From Geoalkalibacter subterraneus (GTDB taxonomy: Bacteria > Desulfobacterota > Desulfuromonadia > Desulfuromonadales > Geoalkalibacteraceae), in assembly GCF_000827125.1 (NCBI RefSeq), contig NZ_CP010311.1, positions 2,935,001-2,999,000 on the forward strand: a stretch of DNA of 64,000 nt, written 5' to 3'. Position numbers and translations under genes: made by a program. The notes beneath the pieces are model-generated. The model did not search any database. It saw only the letters and a list, made by a program, of their open reading frames with translations, and was not told the origin of the DNA. Below are positions 55,484 to 64,000 of this stretch, piece after piece (position 1 is the first letter of the stretch; each line of letters starts with the position of its first letter).

Positions 55484-56545
55484 TCAGGCCCCCGTGCGGC
55501 GAGGTTCCACAAGCACTGTTTGAATGGCTTTTTCAACCGCCGGGAGTGCGGCCTCTTCATCCTCCACCTCGATTTCAATGCGCCTCTGCGGCAGAGTATG
55601 GCGGTAAAGAGGGTCGTAATAATAGAGCATCAGCTCGCCGGCCAGATTTTCCCAGTCACCCTCATCAAGCAGCGCCAGCAGGCGCGCGACCCGCTCTCCG
55701 CCAAGTCTCCGGCGCAAAGCCTGAATGGGTCCGCGAAACTGATCCCGGCACTGCTCGACGGCAGGATAATCTTCCAGCAGGCGCTTGACCCGCACCTCGG
55801 CGGAAGCGTGCAGCCACAGGGATGTTTCCTCCTGCAGAGAGGCATAAACCTCGGCGGGAAGACGGCATTTGCCGATGTGGCGGCTTTCCCCCTCGGCCAG
55901 GGCGTACCCCTCAAGGCCGACATGGCGCAACTCGTCCCACAACAAGGCTTCGAACATCTTCTGGCTCGGCTGCGGCGCACACCCCAGTGCCCCGAACGCA
56001 CTGCCGCGGTGATTGGCCAACCCCTCCAGGTCGATCACGGGGTGGCCGCGATCCCGCAGTTTCAGAAGAAAGCGGGTCTTCCCCACGCCGGTAAGTCCGC
56101 GCAAGACCAGCAATCTCCCCCACTGCCCTCGCTCAAAGTATTGCCGGACGTAGGCACGAAACGCCTTATGGCCCCCTTCCAGCTGACGCGCGGAAATGCC
56201 GGCCAACCGCAGAAAAGTCGCCACCGCCCGGCTGCGCTCGCCGCCGCGCCAGCAGAAAACAATAACCGACGACCTGTCATCGCCGCAAAGCCCCATCACC
56301 TCGCGCACCAGCGCAGGAATACGCGGCGCCACCAGATCCACCGACAACAGGCGCGCAGCCGCCGCCCCTTCGCGGTGATAAACCGTCCCAACCCTGGCGC
56401 GCTCCTCGTTGCTGAACAGAGGAACATTGACCGCGCCGGGGATGGTGGCCTCAGCAAACTCTTCCGGTGTTCGGGTATCAATGAGCAGCGCGCCGCGATC
56501 ACGCTGCTGCAAAGCAGCTTCTACTTTGATTTTGAGTCCGTTCAC
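55484..56545 (-). CDS. selU: tRNA 2-selenouridine synthase (SelU/MnmH)
   Basis: The enzyme replaces sulfur with selenium in the wobble 2-thiouridine of tRNA, using selenophosphate, via a geranylated intermediate. It is 353 aa from a GTG start at 56545, chosen for its GGAGG site 5 bp upstream; the longer open frame runs back across tRNA-fMet and is an artefact. An N-terminal rhodanese domain has the active Cys in VIVFCWRGGERS, and a P-loop domain has GLTGVGKTRFL. The organism is therefore likely to make selenophosphate, though selD is not in the window. Confidence 0.92.
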   Translation of the reverse strand: MNGLKIKVEAALQQRDRGALLIDTRTPEEFAEATIPGAVNVPLFSNEERARVGTVYHREGAAAARLLSVDLVAPRIPALVREVMGLCGDDRSSVIVFCWRGGERSRAVATFLRLAGISARQLEGGHKAFRAYVRQYFERGQWGRLLVLRGLTGVGKTRFLLKLRDRGHPVIDLEGLANHRGSAFGALGCAPQPSQKMFEALLWDELRHVGLEGYALAEGESRHIGKCRLPAEVYASLQEETSLWLHASAEVRVKRLLEDYPAVEQCRDQFRGPIQALRRRLGGERVARLLALLDEGDWENLAGELMLYYYDPLYRHTLPQRRIEIEVEDEEAALPAVEKAIQTVLVEPRRTGA

Positions 56546-56655
56546 AGCGCCTCCGTCGGATAAAAATCTATCCAGCAGCTTTCTACCACTATCCGGCAGC
56601 AGGCACAATGATGAAGAAAAGATTGCCTTTGGAGAAAGATTCCTCAAATCTGCTG

Positions 56656-56684
56656 TTGACATGCCATCCATGCCGATATATAGT
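56656..56684 (+). promoter_or_regulatory. Consensus-like sigma-70 promoter of tRNA-fMet
   Basis: The -35 box TTGACA (56656-56661) matches consensus and the -10 box TATAGT (56679-56684) is near consensus, separated by exactly 17 bp. Transcription would start about 5 bp before the mature tRNA. Confidence 0.88.
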
Positions 56685-56696
56685 GCCGGTTCCTGT

Positions 56697-56773
<77 letters not shown>

Positions 56774-56781
56774 ATAAATCG

Positions 56782-56813
56782 AAAGGTCACGGCGCATTGC
56801 CGTGACCTTTTTT
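56782..56813 (+). terminator. Terminator of tRNA-fMet
   Basis: A 12-bp perfect stem (AAAGGTCACGGC with GCCGTGACCTTT) has a short loop and a T-run, 8 bp after the CCA. Confidence 0.92.
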
Positions 56814-56964
56814 GGTTCGCATCACTGTCGGGCCTTAATCACAGGAGTTCAGGAGCAACCGAGCGATTTGAAGGCTTTTGTCACCACTTCAGTCAAACTC
56901 GCCACAACCTCGACTTTTTGAGAGAAATCGGCAACTGCTCAACAGGGACCTGCAGAAGGGGCGC

Positions 56965-59073
56965 TCAGACAGGAGAACTGGAAGAATCCAACTGTTGCCG
57001 CAACAGTTCAGTAAAGGCAGCTTCCGGAAGTGGCCGTCCGCAGTGAAACCCCTGCACTTCATCGCAGCCGTATTCGCGCAACAGGCGAATATGAGCTTCG
57101 GTCTCTGCGCCCTCGGCGAGCACCTCCATACCGAGAGTATGGGCCATAGCGATAATGGTCTGCGTGATAACGGCATCATCCGGGTCCGTATCGACATCAT
57201 GTACGAAAGTGCGGTCAATCTTGACCCGGCTGAAGGGAAAGCCTTTCAGGTAGCTCAAAGAGGAGTAGCCTGTGCCGAAATCATCCACGGCCAGATGAAC
57301 TCCCATCTCCTTGAGTTGCAGCAGGATGCGGCGCACCCGGTCCGGATTGTCCATGATGCAGCTTTCCGTCAGTTCGATTTCCAGGGCGTTAGGTTCGAGT
57401 CCGCACTCTTCAAGAACCCGTGCGACCCTCTGTGCAAAATGCACTTCTTGAAACTGTCTTCCGGATACGTTGACAGCCATTCGCAGTCCGGTGAAGCCCT
57501 GCTCCCGCCACAGACGCGCCTGGCGGCAGGCGGTACGCAACACCCATTCCCCGATTTTTAAAATCAGACCGCTTTCTTCCGCCAGACAAATAAACCGATC
57601 AGGGGCAATCGGCCCCAGAACCGGGTTGCTCCAGCGCAGCAAGGCCTCCATTCCGACCAGCTTCCCTGTGCCCAGATTGAATTGCGGCTGATAGTGAAGA
57701 GTAAATTCCTCCTTCTCCAAGGCTTGGGCGAGATGCCCGTCGAGAAGCTGCCTGTATGCGGCCCGAGCGTGAATATCGCTGGAATAAAAGCGATGCAGAT
57801 TTCGTCCGGACTCCTTGGCATCGTACATGGCGATTTCGGCATTTTTGAGCAGCGCCTCGACGTCCTGGCCATCATCGGGAACCACGGCAATCCCTACGCT
57901 GACGCTGATCAGGCATTCCTCTCCATCACAGATGAAGGGTGTTTCAAATCCCTGGCGCACCTTCTCCGCAATGACGGCCACATCCTCGATCGCATTGATC
58001 TCCCGCAACACCACGGCAAACTCATCCCCGCCCAAGCGAGCCACAAGGTCGGAGGGGCCGGTCAACTCTACCAGGCGGCTGCCGGCAAGCCGCAGCAACT
58101 GATCGCCTGCGCCGTGCCCCATGGTATCGTTAACTCGTTTGAAATGGTCGAGGTCAAGAAACAAAACCCCCAGCGCGGCACCGCTGTCTTCGAAGCGAGC
58201 CAGGTCCTGAAGCAGTGCGTCCTGAAAATGCCTGCGGTTCGGCAATCCCGTCAATGGATCGAAATTGACGAGGCGCTCAATGTCTTTCTGGGCGGCACGC
58301 TGATCGGTAGTATCCTGCACCAGCCCGATGCCATATTGAGCGCGTCCCGAATCATCATGAACCCAGGCGACTGTCACCCGCCCGCAAACATGCGAGCCGT
58401 CCTTGCGACGATACTCTTTTTCGTAATTGAAACAGAGGGTTCGCTCTTCACGAACCTGTTGGTAATAACGGCGGGTTTCCTCCAGGTTAGCGTCAGCCGT
58501 TATCTGCTCAACATTCATCTGCTTCAGTTCATGGGGTTCGTAACCGATAAAGGCGCAGAAAGCGTCATTAGCCTCGAGAAAATCTCCAATAGGGTTGAGA
58601 ATCGCCATACCGGCTGCAGCATTCTTGAAAAAGGAGCGGAAGCGCTGTTCACTGCGGCGCAGGCGATTTTCAGCATCTTTTCGCGCGGAGATATCACGCA
58701 CCAGGTAAAAAAGTAATTCTTCCGACTCATCTTCCAGGCGCCCCGCGTTGATCTCCACGGGAATCATCTGGCCGTCACAACGCCGCATGACACACTCGTG
58801 AACAGGAGGCTTCGCCTCGAGGCTGCCCTGAAGTACCAGACAACCGCCGGGGTCGCAGGGATAGGCCAGCAGATCGGACCACTTCAGATTCGCAAGCTCC
58901 CTGCCGGCATACCCCAGCATCTTGCAGGCCTGGGCATTGAAGTCGAGCAGAGCGCCCCCTTCGCCGACCAGAAAAACCCCGTCGCCCATGCGCGTCAGCA
59001 ACGCGGGCAGGACGCGTTGGAAACGGTCGCCATGGCAAGTCTCGGCAAATTTTTTCTGCAAATCAGGAGTCAT
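56965..59073 (-). CDS. PAS-PAS-GGDEF-EAL cyclic-di-GMP turnover protein
   Basis: The 702-aa soluble protein has two PAS domains (about residues 20-130 and 140-260), then GGDEF at 270-430 and EAL at 445-690. The cyclase motif GGDEF is intact, but the inhibitory I-site Arg is missing (GPSD in place of RxxD), so product inhibition by that route is not expected. The phosphodiesterase set is intact ([40 protein letters not shown]). The EAL signature AEGVE reads AEGAE. An AAGG site precedes the ATG. Confidence 0.92.
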   Translation of the reverse strand: MTPDLQKKFAETCHGDRFQRVLPALLTRMGDGVFLVGEGGALLDFNAQACKMLGYAGRELANLKWSDLLAYPCDPGGCLVLQGSLEAKPPVHECVMRRCDGQMIPVEINAGRLEDESEELLFYLVRDISARKDAENRLRRSEQRFRSFFKNAAAGMAILNPIGDFLEANDAFCAFIGYEPHELKQMNVEQITADANLEETRRYYQQVREERTLCFNYEKEYRRKDGSHVCGRVTVAWVHDDSGRAQYGIGLVQDTTDQRAAQKDIERLVNFDPLTGLPNRRHFQDALLQDLARFEDSGAALGVLFLDLDHFKRVNDTMGHGAGDQLLRLAGSRLVELTGPSDLVARLGGDEFAVVLREINAIEDVAVIAEKVRQGFETPFICDGEECLISVSVGIAVVPDDGQDVEALLKNAEIAMYDAKESGRNLHRFYSSDIHARAAYRQLLDGHLAQALEKEEFTLHYQPQFNLGTGKLVGMEALLRWSNPVLGPIAPDRFICLAEESGLILKIGEWVLRTACRQARLWREQGFTGLRMAVNVSGRQFQEVHFAQRVARVLEECGLEPNALEIELTESCIMDNPDRVRRILLQLKEMGVHLAVDDFGTGYSSLSYLKGFPFSRVKIDRTFVHDVDTDPDDAVITQTIIAMAHTLGMEVLAEGAETEAHIRLLREYGCDEVQGFHCGRPLPEAAFTELLRQQLDSSSSPV

Positions 59074-59226
59074 TCGACAGAGTCACCTTGTTGGACAGGT
59101 TAGAAACCCGTTTGTAAAATTGCTCAGAACCGAAGAAATAAACTCTTAAACCTCAGAAACCTTAGCAAAAACTAATTCTTTTTTCAACATCAAAACAGAT
59201 ATTTGATTCTGCCGACTCTCATCCAT

Positions 59227-59255
59227 AAAAAAAGCCCGGGACGACTGCCCCGGGC
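59227..59255 (-). terminator. Terminator after the DUF169 gene
   Basis: A 7-bp perfect GC stem (59234-59240 with 59249-59255) is followed on the minus strand by a T7 run (59233-59227). It lies 70 bp past the DUF169 stop. Confidence 0.88.
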
Positions 59256-59324
59256 AACTGCATGGAAGGTCCATTCTCTCCCGAAAGTCGGAAGGGAAGA
59301 GGACGCGCGTGAAATGAACTGATT

Positions 59325-60170
59325 CTAGATGACGTGAGAGATGCTCTCCTTGTTGTCGCTGCTGGACAGATCTTTCCAGGTCTGCCCTTCAAGAAAACTC
59401 CCCCAGACGTTCTGCTCCAGCTCAGGTAGCATGGAGAAGGGAATGGTAAAGCTCATCTTGTCGCTGCCGAGCAGGCACTGGGCCTGGGAACGGGCATGGA
59501 TATCGGCGAGCCCCACCACGGCGCGCGGCTTGATGGCCAGGGCCTCGCGGTATGGGAAAATCCCCACCGCCTGACAGCTGGACGCCTGCGGAAAGAGGAT
59601 GTTGTCGAAACTGGTGCGGCTGTAGCCCACCAGGGTGGTCAGCGCCGCCAGTTGGTTTGGGTTGACCAGAAAAATCACCGATTGCGGCGCGCCCTCGCGG
59701 GGATCGACCTTCTTCAATGGCATGAAGGTGACGTAATTTCCGGGAATTTCAGTAGTCGGCAGAGTCGCCAGAAACTTCCGCGCCAGTTCCGGCGTGCGGA
59801 AATAGCGGCGTCCTTCCATGAAATCGGAGAAGTATTCCTCCCCCAGGCTCATGCGTACCAGCTCTCCCACCTGCCGGCCGCGCTCCCAGCGCTTGTTGCC
59901 GATCGAGAGGTAGTAGCAGTAGCATTCCGGCCCACCGGGAAATTTCTTCAAACGCGATTCGAGGCCAAGCCCGAGACCGGCGCTGAGACACCCCGCTGTC
60001 TTCTGGTCGCAGGTCGTCGTCTCCCCGTGCGCTGCGCGGGTGACCAGTTCCATGATGCAGCCGAGCTTGTCCTCAGCGAGTTGATAAGCCCCATCAGGTT
60101 TCTGCTCCTGCCACAACAGGGCGACAGGTTCAAGTTCAAGGTCCATGACTTGAGAGATCAAGCACTCCAT
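59325..60170 (-). CDS. DUF169-family protein
   Basis: The 281-aa protein matches DUF169 by its pattern LGCIMELVTRAAHGETTTCDQKTAGCLSAG near residue 36, GGPECYCYYLSIGNKRWERGR near 78, and a SSCQAVGIFPYREAL stretch near 200. Multiple Cys (near 38, 54, 61, 83, 85 and 204) are conserved in kind and may bind metal or a cofactor. The biochemical role of the family is unknown; it is common in anaerobes and methanogens. A GAGGAAGGA site lies 9-10 bp upstream of the ATG. The receiver-like gene at 60214 is immediately upstream on the same strand. Confidence 0.8.
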   Translation of the reverse strand: MECLISQVMDLELEPVALLWQEQKPDGAYQLAEDKLGCIMELVTRAAHGETTTCDQKTAGCLSAGLGLGLESRLKKFPGGPECYCYYLSIGNKRWERGRQVGELVRMSLGEEYFSDFMEGRRYFRTPELARKFLATLPTTEIPGNYVTFMPLKKVDPREGAPQSVIFLVNPNQLAALTTLVGYSRTSFDNILFPQASSCQAVGIFPYREALAIKPRAVVGLADIHARSQAQCLLGSDKMSFTIPFSMLPELEQNVWGSFLEGQTWKDLSSSDNKESISHVI

Positions 60171-60213
60171 TAATTTACGTCCTTCCTCTATTTCCGAATC
60201 GTTAAATTCCGGA

Positions 60214-60621
60214 TTACTGCAGAACAGGATCCAGCTGCAGAAAACCGGTCAGTGAACCCACAAGATCGCGGGGATGGCAGGTTCTGCCTCCCCATTGCTC
60301 GATATCGAAATTCCGAGGAAGATCTTCTCGCTCAACCAGCAGCACGGGCGTTTGAACTCCACGCATTCTGAGCGTTTCAAAAATCTCCTCGACCTCTTCA
60401 ATTCTCTGAAAGCGATTGACCACCAAGGCGTCGAACGGAATGTCGCTGCTCATTTGACTGAAAAACCAATTGAGCATTTCATGGCCGTCACGCACAACCG
60501 TCACCTGACAACCCCGCAGCCGCAGCAGAAAAACTGTTTCCCGACAGGCATCGGTACACCAGTCGAGCATCAGAACCCTGGCATCGCTCAAACGTCTTCC
60601 CCCCTTGATATGTGCCGGCAC
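60214..60621 (-). CDS. Degenerate receiver-like protein (135 aa)
   Basis: The protein has a receiver-like alpha/beta pattern: ARVLMLDWCTDACRETVFLLRLRGCQVTVV, then PFDALVVNRF where the phosphoacceptor Asp would be (here Asn or none), then TPVLLVE. The acidic pair after strand 1 is reduced to one Asp. It is therefore unlikely to be phosphorylated in the normal way. The apparent start is GTG at 60621; an internal ATG at 60570 is a weaker alternative. It lies 43 bp upstream of the DUF169 gene in the same direction, so the two may form an operon. Confidence 0.6.
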   Translation of the reverse strand: MPAHIKGGRRLSDARVLMLDWCTDACRETVFLLRLRGCQVTVVRDGHEMLNWFFSQMSSDIPFDALVVNRFQRIEEVEEIFETLRMRGVQTPVLLVEREDLPRNFDIEQWGGRTCHPRDLVGSLTGFLQLDPVLQ

Positions 60622-60855
60622 ATCTCGCCGCCAAACCTGTCTTTTCTTTGAGCAAGGGACGTTCCATCTGGGGGGAAATGGGCTTTTATGTTTTATTTCA
60701 GAGTATTAGGAGAGATTTGAAAAAACCGAAAGGGTGTGACACGTGAAGTGGAGAGACGAAGAAGAGGCGTAATTTCTTCAATCATTTAAAACCCTTGAAG
60801 GAAAGTGTGCCATAAAAGATCGATGTTAACTTTTGTCGCACCCTTTGCGGCACTC

Positions 60856-62286
60856 TTACAACGATTCGTCATTCGTTCTGCGACGGGAAAGGCGCTTGTT
60901 CAGAGCCGGTCGGGATATGCCCAGCAGCCCGGCAGCAATTGTCTGATTCCCACCGGTACGTGCCAGAGCTTCATCGATCAGCTGGGAGACTGCCTGATCC
61001 AAGGTCGGCAAAATTTCGGGGAAGACAAGCTGTCCGGCACTCCGTCCGCCCGTGAAATCTTCCCCGGAGCCCGTGAACTCCCCCATCGCGCGGCGGAAAA
61101 TATCCATCGATAGCTTGCGTGACTGGTGCACGCTGACCGCATCGTACACCATCGCCCTGAGTTCCCTGACATTTCCGGGGAAGACATAGTTTGAAAGCAG
61201 GACTGAAAGTTCCGGGGGAGCGGTAGGCTTGCGCTTGTCGAGTTCATGAGCGGTTTCAGCGAGAAAATGTTCCAGCAGCAAAGGGATATCCCCGGGACGT
61301 TCCCGTAGCGGCGGGAGATGGACATGATGCGTACGCAGGCGGTAATAGAGATCCCTGCGAAATGCTCCCTGGGCCTGAGCGCGCTCCAGATCCCGGTTAG
61401 TCGAAACCACCACCCGCGCCTTGAGCCGGCGGGGCCGGTCACTGCCCAGGGGAAAATACTCCCCTTCCTGCAGCAGCCGCAGCAGTTTGACCTGTGAGGG
61501 CGGGCTGAGATCACCGATTTCATCGAGGAAAAGAATGCCGCCGCGCGCTTCTTCCACCAGACCTGCGCGGGCGCGGTCCGCCCCGGTGAACGCGCCGCGT
61601 TCGTGACCGAACAGAGTATCGGAGAAGACGTTGTCATCCAGCCCCGCAACATTGACGGCGACCCAGGGCTGCTGCGGACGGCTCAACCGGTGCAGCCCGC
61701 GGGCGACCAGTTCCTTGCCCGTCCCGCTTTCCCCTGTGATCAATACCGGTTGTGAGGACGGCGCGACCGCTTCGAGATACTGGAACACCGAGCGCATCTT
61801 TTTGTCTGCGGTAATCAGGTCGGCAAAAGCCTCGGGATGAGCGACCTCATCATGCAGAAACCGGCGACGCATGTCGGTGTTTTCCCGTTGCAGTTCCGCC
61901 ATGCGCAAGGCATGGCGCACCACCGTCACCAGGCGCTCCTCTTCGGCGGTCTTCACCAGGTAGTCGAAGGCGCCCAGCTTGATGCAGCGCACCGCGGCTT
62001 CCACCCGGTTCATGCCGGTGAGCACAATCACCGGGATATCCGGATAATCACGCACCACCTCTTCAAGAACCTGCTCGCCGGAGATGGCCGGCATCACCAG
62101 GTCGAGCAGCATCAGAGCCGCCGGACGCCTCGCCAGCGACTCCAGAGCTTCCCGGGGGTCGCTGCAGCAGATGATATTGTTGATGCCGGCGGAGCGTTCC
62201 AGAACCAATCGCAGCGATCGCAGCCAGGCGCGCTCGTCATCGACCAGCACCACGGGCAAAGCGGGGAAAAGAGTGTCAGCTGTCAA
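60856..62286 (-). CDS. Sigma-54-dependent response regulator, NtrC family
   Basis: The protein is about 476 aa: a receiver at 1-125 (Asp in LMLLDLVMPAISGE, acidic pair VDDE), an AAA+ domain at about 150-390 and a Fis-type DNA-binding helix-turn-helix at the C-terminus (AAGLLGISRPALNKRLSRR). The AAA+ domain has Walker A GESGTGKE, GAFTGA loop intact for sigma-54 contact, and Walker B GGILFLDEIGD. The likely start is the TTG at 62286, 6 bp after a GAGGAGG site, rather than the TTG at 62292 that abuts it. It overlaps the kinase stop, so the pair is co-translated. Confidence 0.92.
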   Translation of the reverse strand: MTADTLFPALPVVLVDDERAWLRSLRLVLERSAGINNIICCSDPREALESLARRPAALMLLDLVMPAISGEQVLEEVVRDYPDIPVIVLTGMNRVEAAVRCIKLGAFDYLVKTAEEERLVTVVRHALRMAELQRENTDMRRRFLHDEVAHPEAFADLITADKKMRSVFQYLEAVAPSSQPVLITGESGTGKELVARGLHRLSRPQQPWVAVNVAGLDDNVFSDTLFGHERGAFTGADRARAGLVEEARGGILFLDEIGDLSPPSQVKLLRLLQEGEYFPLGSDRPRRLKARVVVSTNRDLERAQAQGAFRRDLYYRLRTHHVHLPPLRERPGDIPLLLEHFLAETAHELDKRKPTAPPELSVLLSNYVFPGNVRELRAMVYDAVSVHQSRKLSMDIFRRAMGEFTGSGEDFTGGRSAGQLVFPEILPTLDQAVSQLIDEALARTGGNQTIAAGLLGISRPALNKRLSRRRTNDESL

Positions 62287-64000
62287 GATCAACCTCCTCG
62301 CCGGCCAGCGGCAGCGTCAGGACGACTCTGGTCCCCTGTCCCGGACGCGATGAAAATTCAAGTTTCCCCCGGTGCTCACGCACAATTCGCGAAGAAACCG
62401 ACAACCCCAGACCGGTCCCGCCTTCGCGGCGGCGGGTGGTGAAAAAGGGATCGGTAATGCGCGGCAGATCTTCGGGCGATATGCCCTGCCCTTCATCTTC
62501 GACCTCGGCCAGGGCACAGTTATTTTCCACATCCAAGCGGGTGCGAATCCAGAGGCGCCGACGGGAGCCGGTCAAAGACTGGCAGGCATTCAATATCAGG
62601 TTGACCAGCACCTGCTCGATGCGCGCCGAGATGCCCCGCACCACCAGCGGGGTACCCGTCAGTTCCACCGTTGCCGCGGCACTGCACTTCTCCAGAGGAT
62701 TGGCGACCAGGCGCAACGCACGCTGCACCGCGTCATTAAGATCAAAAAGCTCATCCTCGTCGACCTCTTCGCGGCGGGTAAAATTCTTCAGATCCTCCAC
62801 AATCCTTTTAACACGGCGGGCGCCGTCGGTCATTTCCTCCAGCAAAAGCGGAATTTCCTCGCGCATTGTGCCGTAAGAGACTCCCGCCAGGTCAAAATCA
62901 CCCTGTTCTGCATGATAGGCATCGAGAAGAGTTCGAACATCGGCAAAGGCCTCACGCAGCGTCGGCAGGCTCATCAGAATGAGACCGTTGGGGTTGTTGA
63001 TCTCGTGGGCCACCCCGGCGGAGAGTTCGCCGAGAGCGGCCAGGCGCCCGGCCCGCAGGTTTTCTTCGCGCAGGCGTGTTTTTTCCGTAATATCGGCGGC
63101 CAACCGGATGACTCCCGTCACGCCGTCGTCGTGCCCCGCAAGAGGAAACGTCCTCACCTCCCAGACCCGACCCTGGAAGTCGTGCTCAATGCGCTCCCAC
63201 ATCCGGCCGGTCTGAAAGGTCTTGCGGACAGGGCAGCCCCTGCACAACTCCCCGGTGCGATGCTGCAATACTTCGGCGCATGAATGACCGAGGAGTGAAT
63301 CCTCCGTCATTCCCACCACCCGTGAAGCGGCCCTGTTGCCCCAGACCACCCTCATGGCAGGAGAGAACAAAACGATGGAATCGGCGATGGCGTCGAGCAG
63401 AACCGAAAACTCCTGCGACAGCTTGCGGTAGCGCTGTTCGCTCTCGCGCAGCGACTGTTCGTTCTGCAGGCGCTCGCGGATATCGCGCGCCAGGGCCAAC
63501 AGCAAACGACGGCCATGCGCCTCAAAACGCGAGACACTGATTTCAACCGGCAGCAGAGTGCCGTCGCGACGCTTCAATCGGGACCGCGTCACCATCCCTT
63601 CCCCCGGCGCCAGTTGCCGCCAGGGCTTGTCAAGCGCGGCAATTTCGGGGCCGAGAATCGACCAGCCTCGTCCCATGAATTCCTCTCGTGAATAGTGCAG
63701 GGATTCACAGGCAGAACGGTTCACATCGACAAACCCACGCTGGAGATCGAACAGGAAAAATGCATCCGGCGCCTGCTCCACCAGGAAGCGCAGAAGGTTC
63801 TCGCTCTCCTCCCGCCGCTGTCTCATGCGCGCAAGCCGGGCTTGAACAATATAGACCAGCACGCCGAAAGCGAGGCTGAGCACAAGGCTCCAGCGCATGA
63901 AGTACCTGATGGTGGCAAGTCCCTGACGGTAGATGTCCCGCGGAATTTCGGCCTGCAGGATTTTCACCGGTCGGCCGAACACATCACTGAGATGGATGCG
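62276..64000 (-). CDS. Sensor histidine kinase, N-terminus cut by the window edge
   Basis: The visible 575 or so residues begin inside a periplasmic sensor domain (VFGRPVKILQAEIPRDIYRQG), then a membrane segment (FMRWSLVLSLAFGVLVYIVQA), two PAS domains, a HisKA box (ELSAGVAHEINNPNGLIL) and an HATPase with N, G1 (EDEGQGISP) and G2 (GGTGLGLSV) motifs. The frame stays open to base 64000. It overlaps the downstream sigma-54 regulator by about 11 bp and is its cognate partner by position. The signal sensed is not known. Confidence 0.92.
   Translation of the reverse strand, partial: RIHLSDVFGRPVKILQAEIPRDIYRQGLATIRYFMRWSLVLSLAFGVLVYIVQARLARMRQRREESENLLRFLVEQAPDAFFLFDLQRGFVDVNRSACESLHYSREEFMGRGWSILGPEIAALDKPWRQLAPGEGMVTRSRLKRRDGTLLPVEISVSRFEAHGRRLLLALARDIRERLQNEQSLRESEQRYRKLSQEFSVLLDAIADSIVLFSPAMRVVWGNRAASRVVGMTEDSLLGHSCAEVLQHRTGELCRGCPVRKTFQTGRMWERIEHDFQGRVWEVRTFPLAGHDDGVTGVIRLAADITEKTRLREENLRAGRLAALGELSAGVAHEINNPNGLILMSLPTLREAFADVRTLLDAYHAEQGDFDLAGVSYGTMREEIPLLLEEMTDGARRVKRIVEDLKNFTRREEVDEDELFDLNDAVQRALRLVANPLEKCSAAATVELTGTPLVVRGISARIEQVLVNLILNACQSLTGSRRRLWIRTRLDVENNCALAEVEDEGQGISPEDLPRITDPFFTTRRREGGTGLGLSVSSRIVREHRGKLEFSSRPGQGTRVVLTLPLAGEEVDLDS

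Noticed and set aside
60700-60855. Possible sigma-54 promoter (TGGCAC on the minus strand near 60807)
   Set aside because: The -12 element with correct spacing is absent.

Overview
The window reads as a chromosomal segment of a GC-rich, Gram-negative, anaerobic bacterium, most likely a Desulfuromonadia (Desulfuromonas/Geobacter-like) member of the old Deltaproteobacteria. Supporting signs are a hisZ-purA pair, a full Na+-translocating NADH:quinone reductase operon with its nqrM maturation gene, anaerobic-type cobalamin genes (cbiET, cbiB, cbiX), a YgiQ radical SAM protein, and many PAS/GGDEF/EAL and two-component proteins. The taxonomic call is inference from gene content. No phage, integrase, transposase or CRISPR array was seen.

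Layout. 1-5.6 kb: a small secreted protein, engB, cbiET and cbiB, a secreted SdrD-B-like protein, and the wreck of a radical SAM/DUF4130 DNA-repair locus. 5.6-9.5 kb: the conserved ybbP-ybbA/tesA divergon. 9.5-17.2 kb: a SpoIIE-type phosphatase, a lolD-like ATPase whose FtsX permease has been almost completely deleted, an AttH lipoprotein, an AspT/YidE transporter, a DUF4139 protein and an aldo/keto reductase. 17.3-27.8 kb: a PhnD-like binding protein paired with a large hybrid histidine kinase, a UvrD/PcrA helicase, a CLC channel and a PAS-GGDEF-EAL protein. 28-32.2 kb: YgiQ, a PlsC-like acyltransferase, a formate/nitrite-family channel and a small lipoprotein cytochrome c. 32.4-38.4 kb: nqrABCDEF-nqrM on the minus strand. 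38.5-41.2 kb: a ferritin-like protein, a CobC-like phosphatase, cbiX, rnhA, and a tRNA-Lys/tRNA-Glu/tRNA-Glu cluster. 41.3-47.7 kb: purA, hisZ, serA and pepA. 48-60.6 kb: a lipoprotein, an HDOD protein, a FapA-domain protein, an HPt protein, two more GGDEF-EAL proteins, selU/mnmH, initiator tRNA-fMet, a DUF169 protein and a receiver-like protein. 60.8-64 kb: a sigma-54 response regulator and its sensor kinase, the latter cut by the window edge.

The most unusual signal is a family of roughly 135-bp palindromic elements. Two full copies (about 3101-3236 and 32231-32365) share a 53-nt core with only 2 differences. Their 25-nt stem arms differ at about a quarter of positions, but almost every change in one arm is matched in the other, so the long stem is kept. 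Both full copies lie just upstream of a gene start and point toward it. A third copy (about 5480-5526) has lost its core and left arm and lies beside the deleted radical SAM pseudogene. I do not recognise this family.

A second theme is decay by deletion. Two loci (4.8-5.5 kb and 11.0-11.9 kb) keep both ends of larger genes with the middle removed. A third theme is signalling: three GGDEF-EAL proteins, HDOD, HPt and SpoIIE proteins, a binding-protein/kinase pair and an NtrC-type pair all occur within 64 kb.
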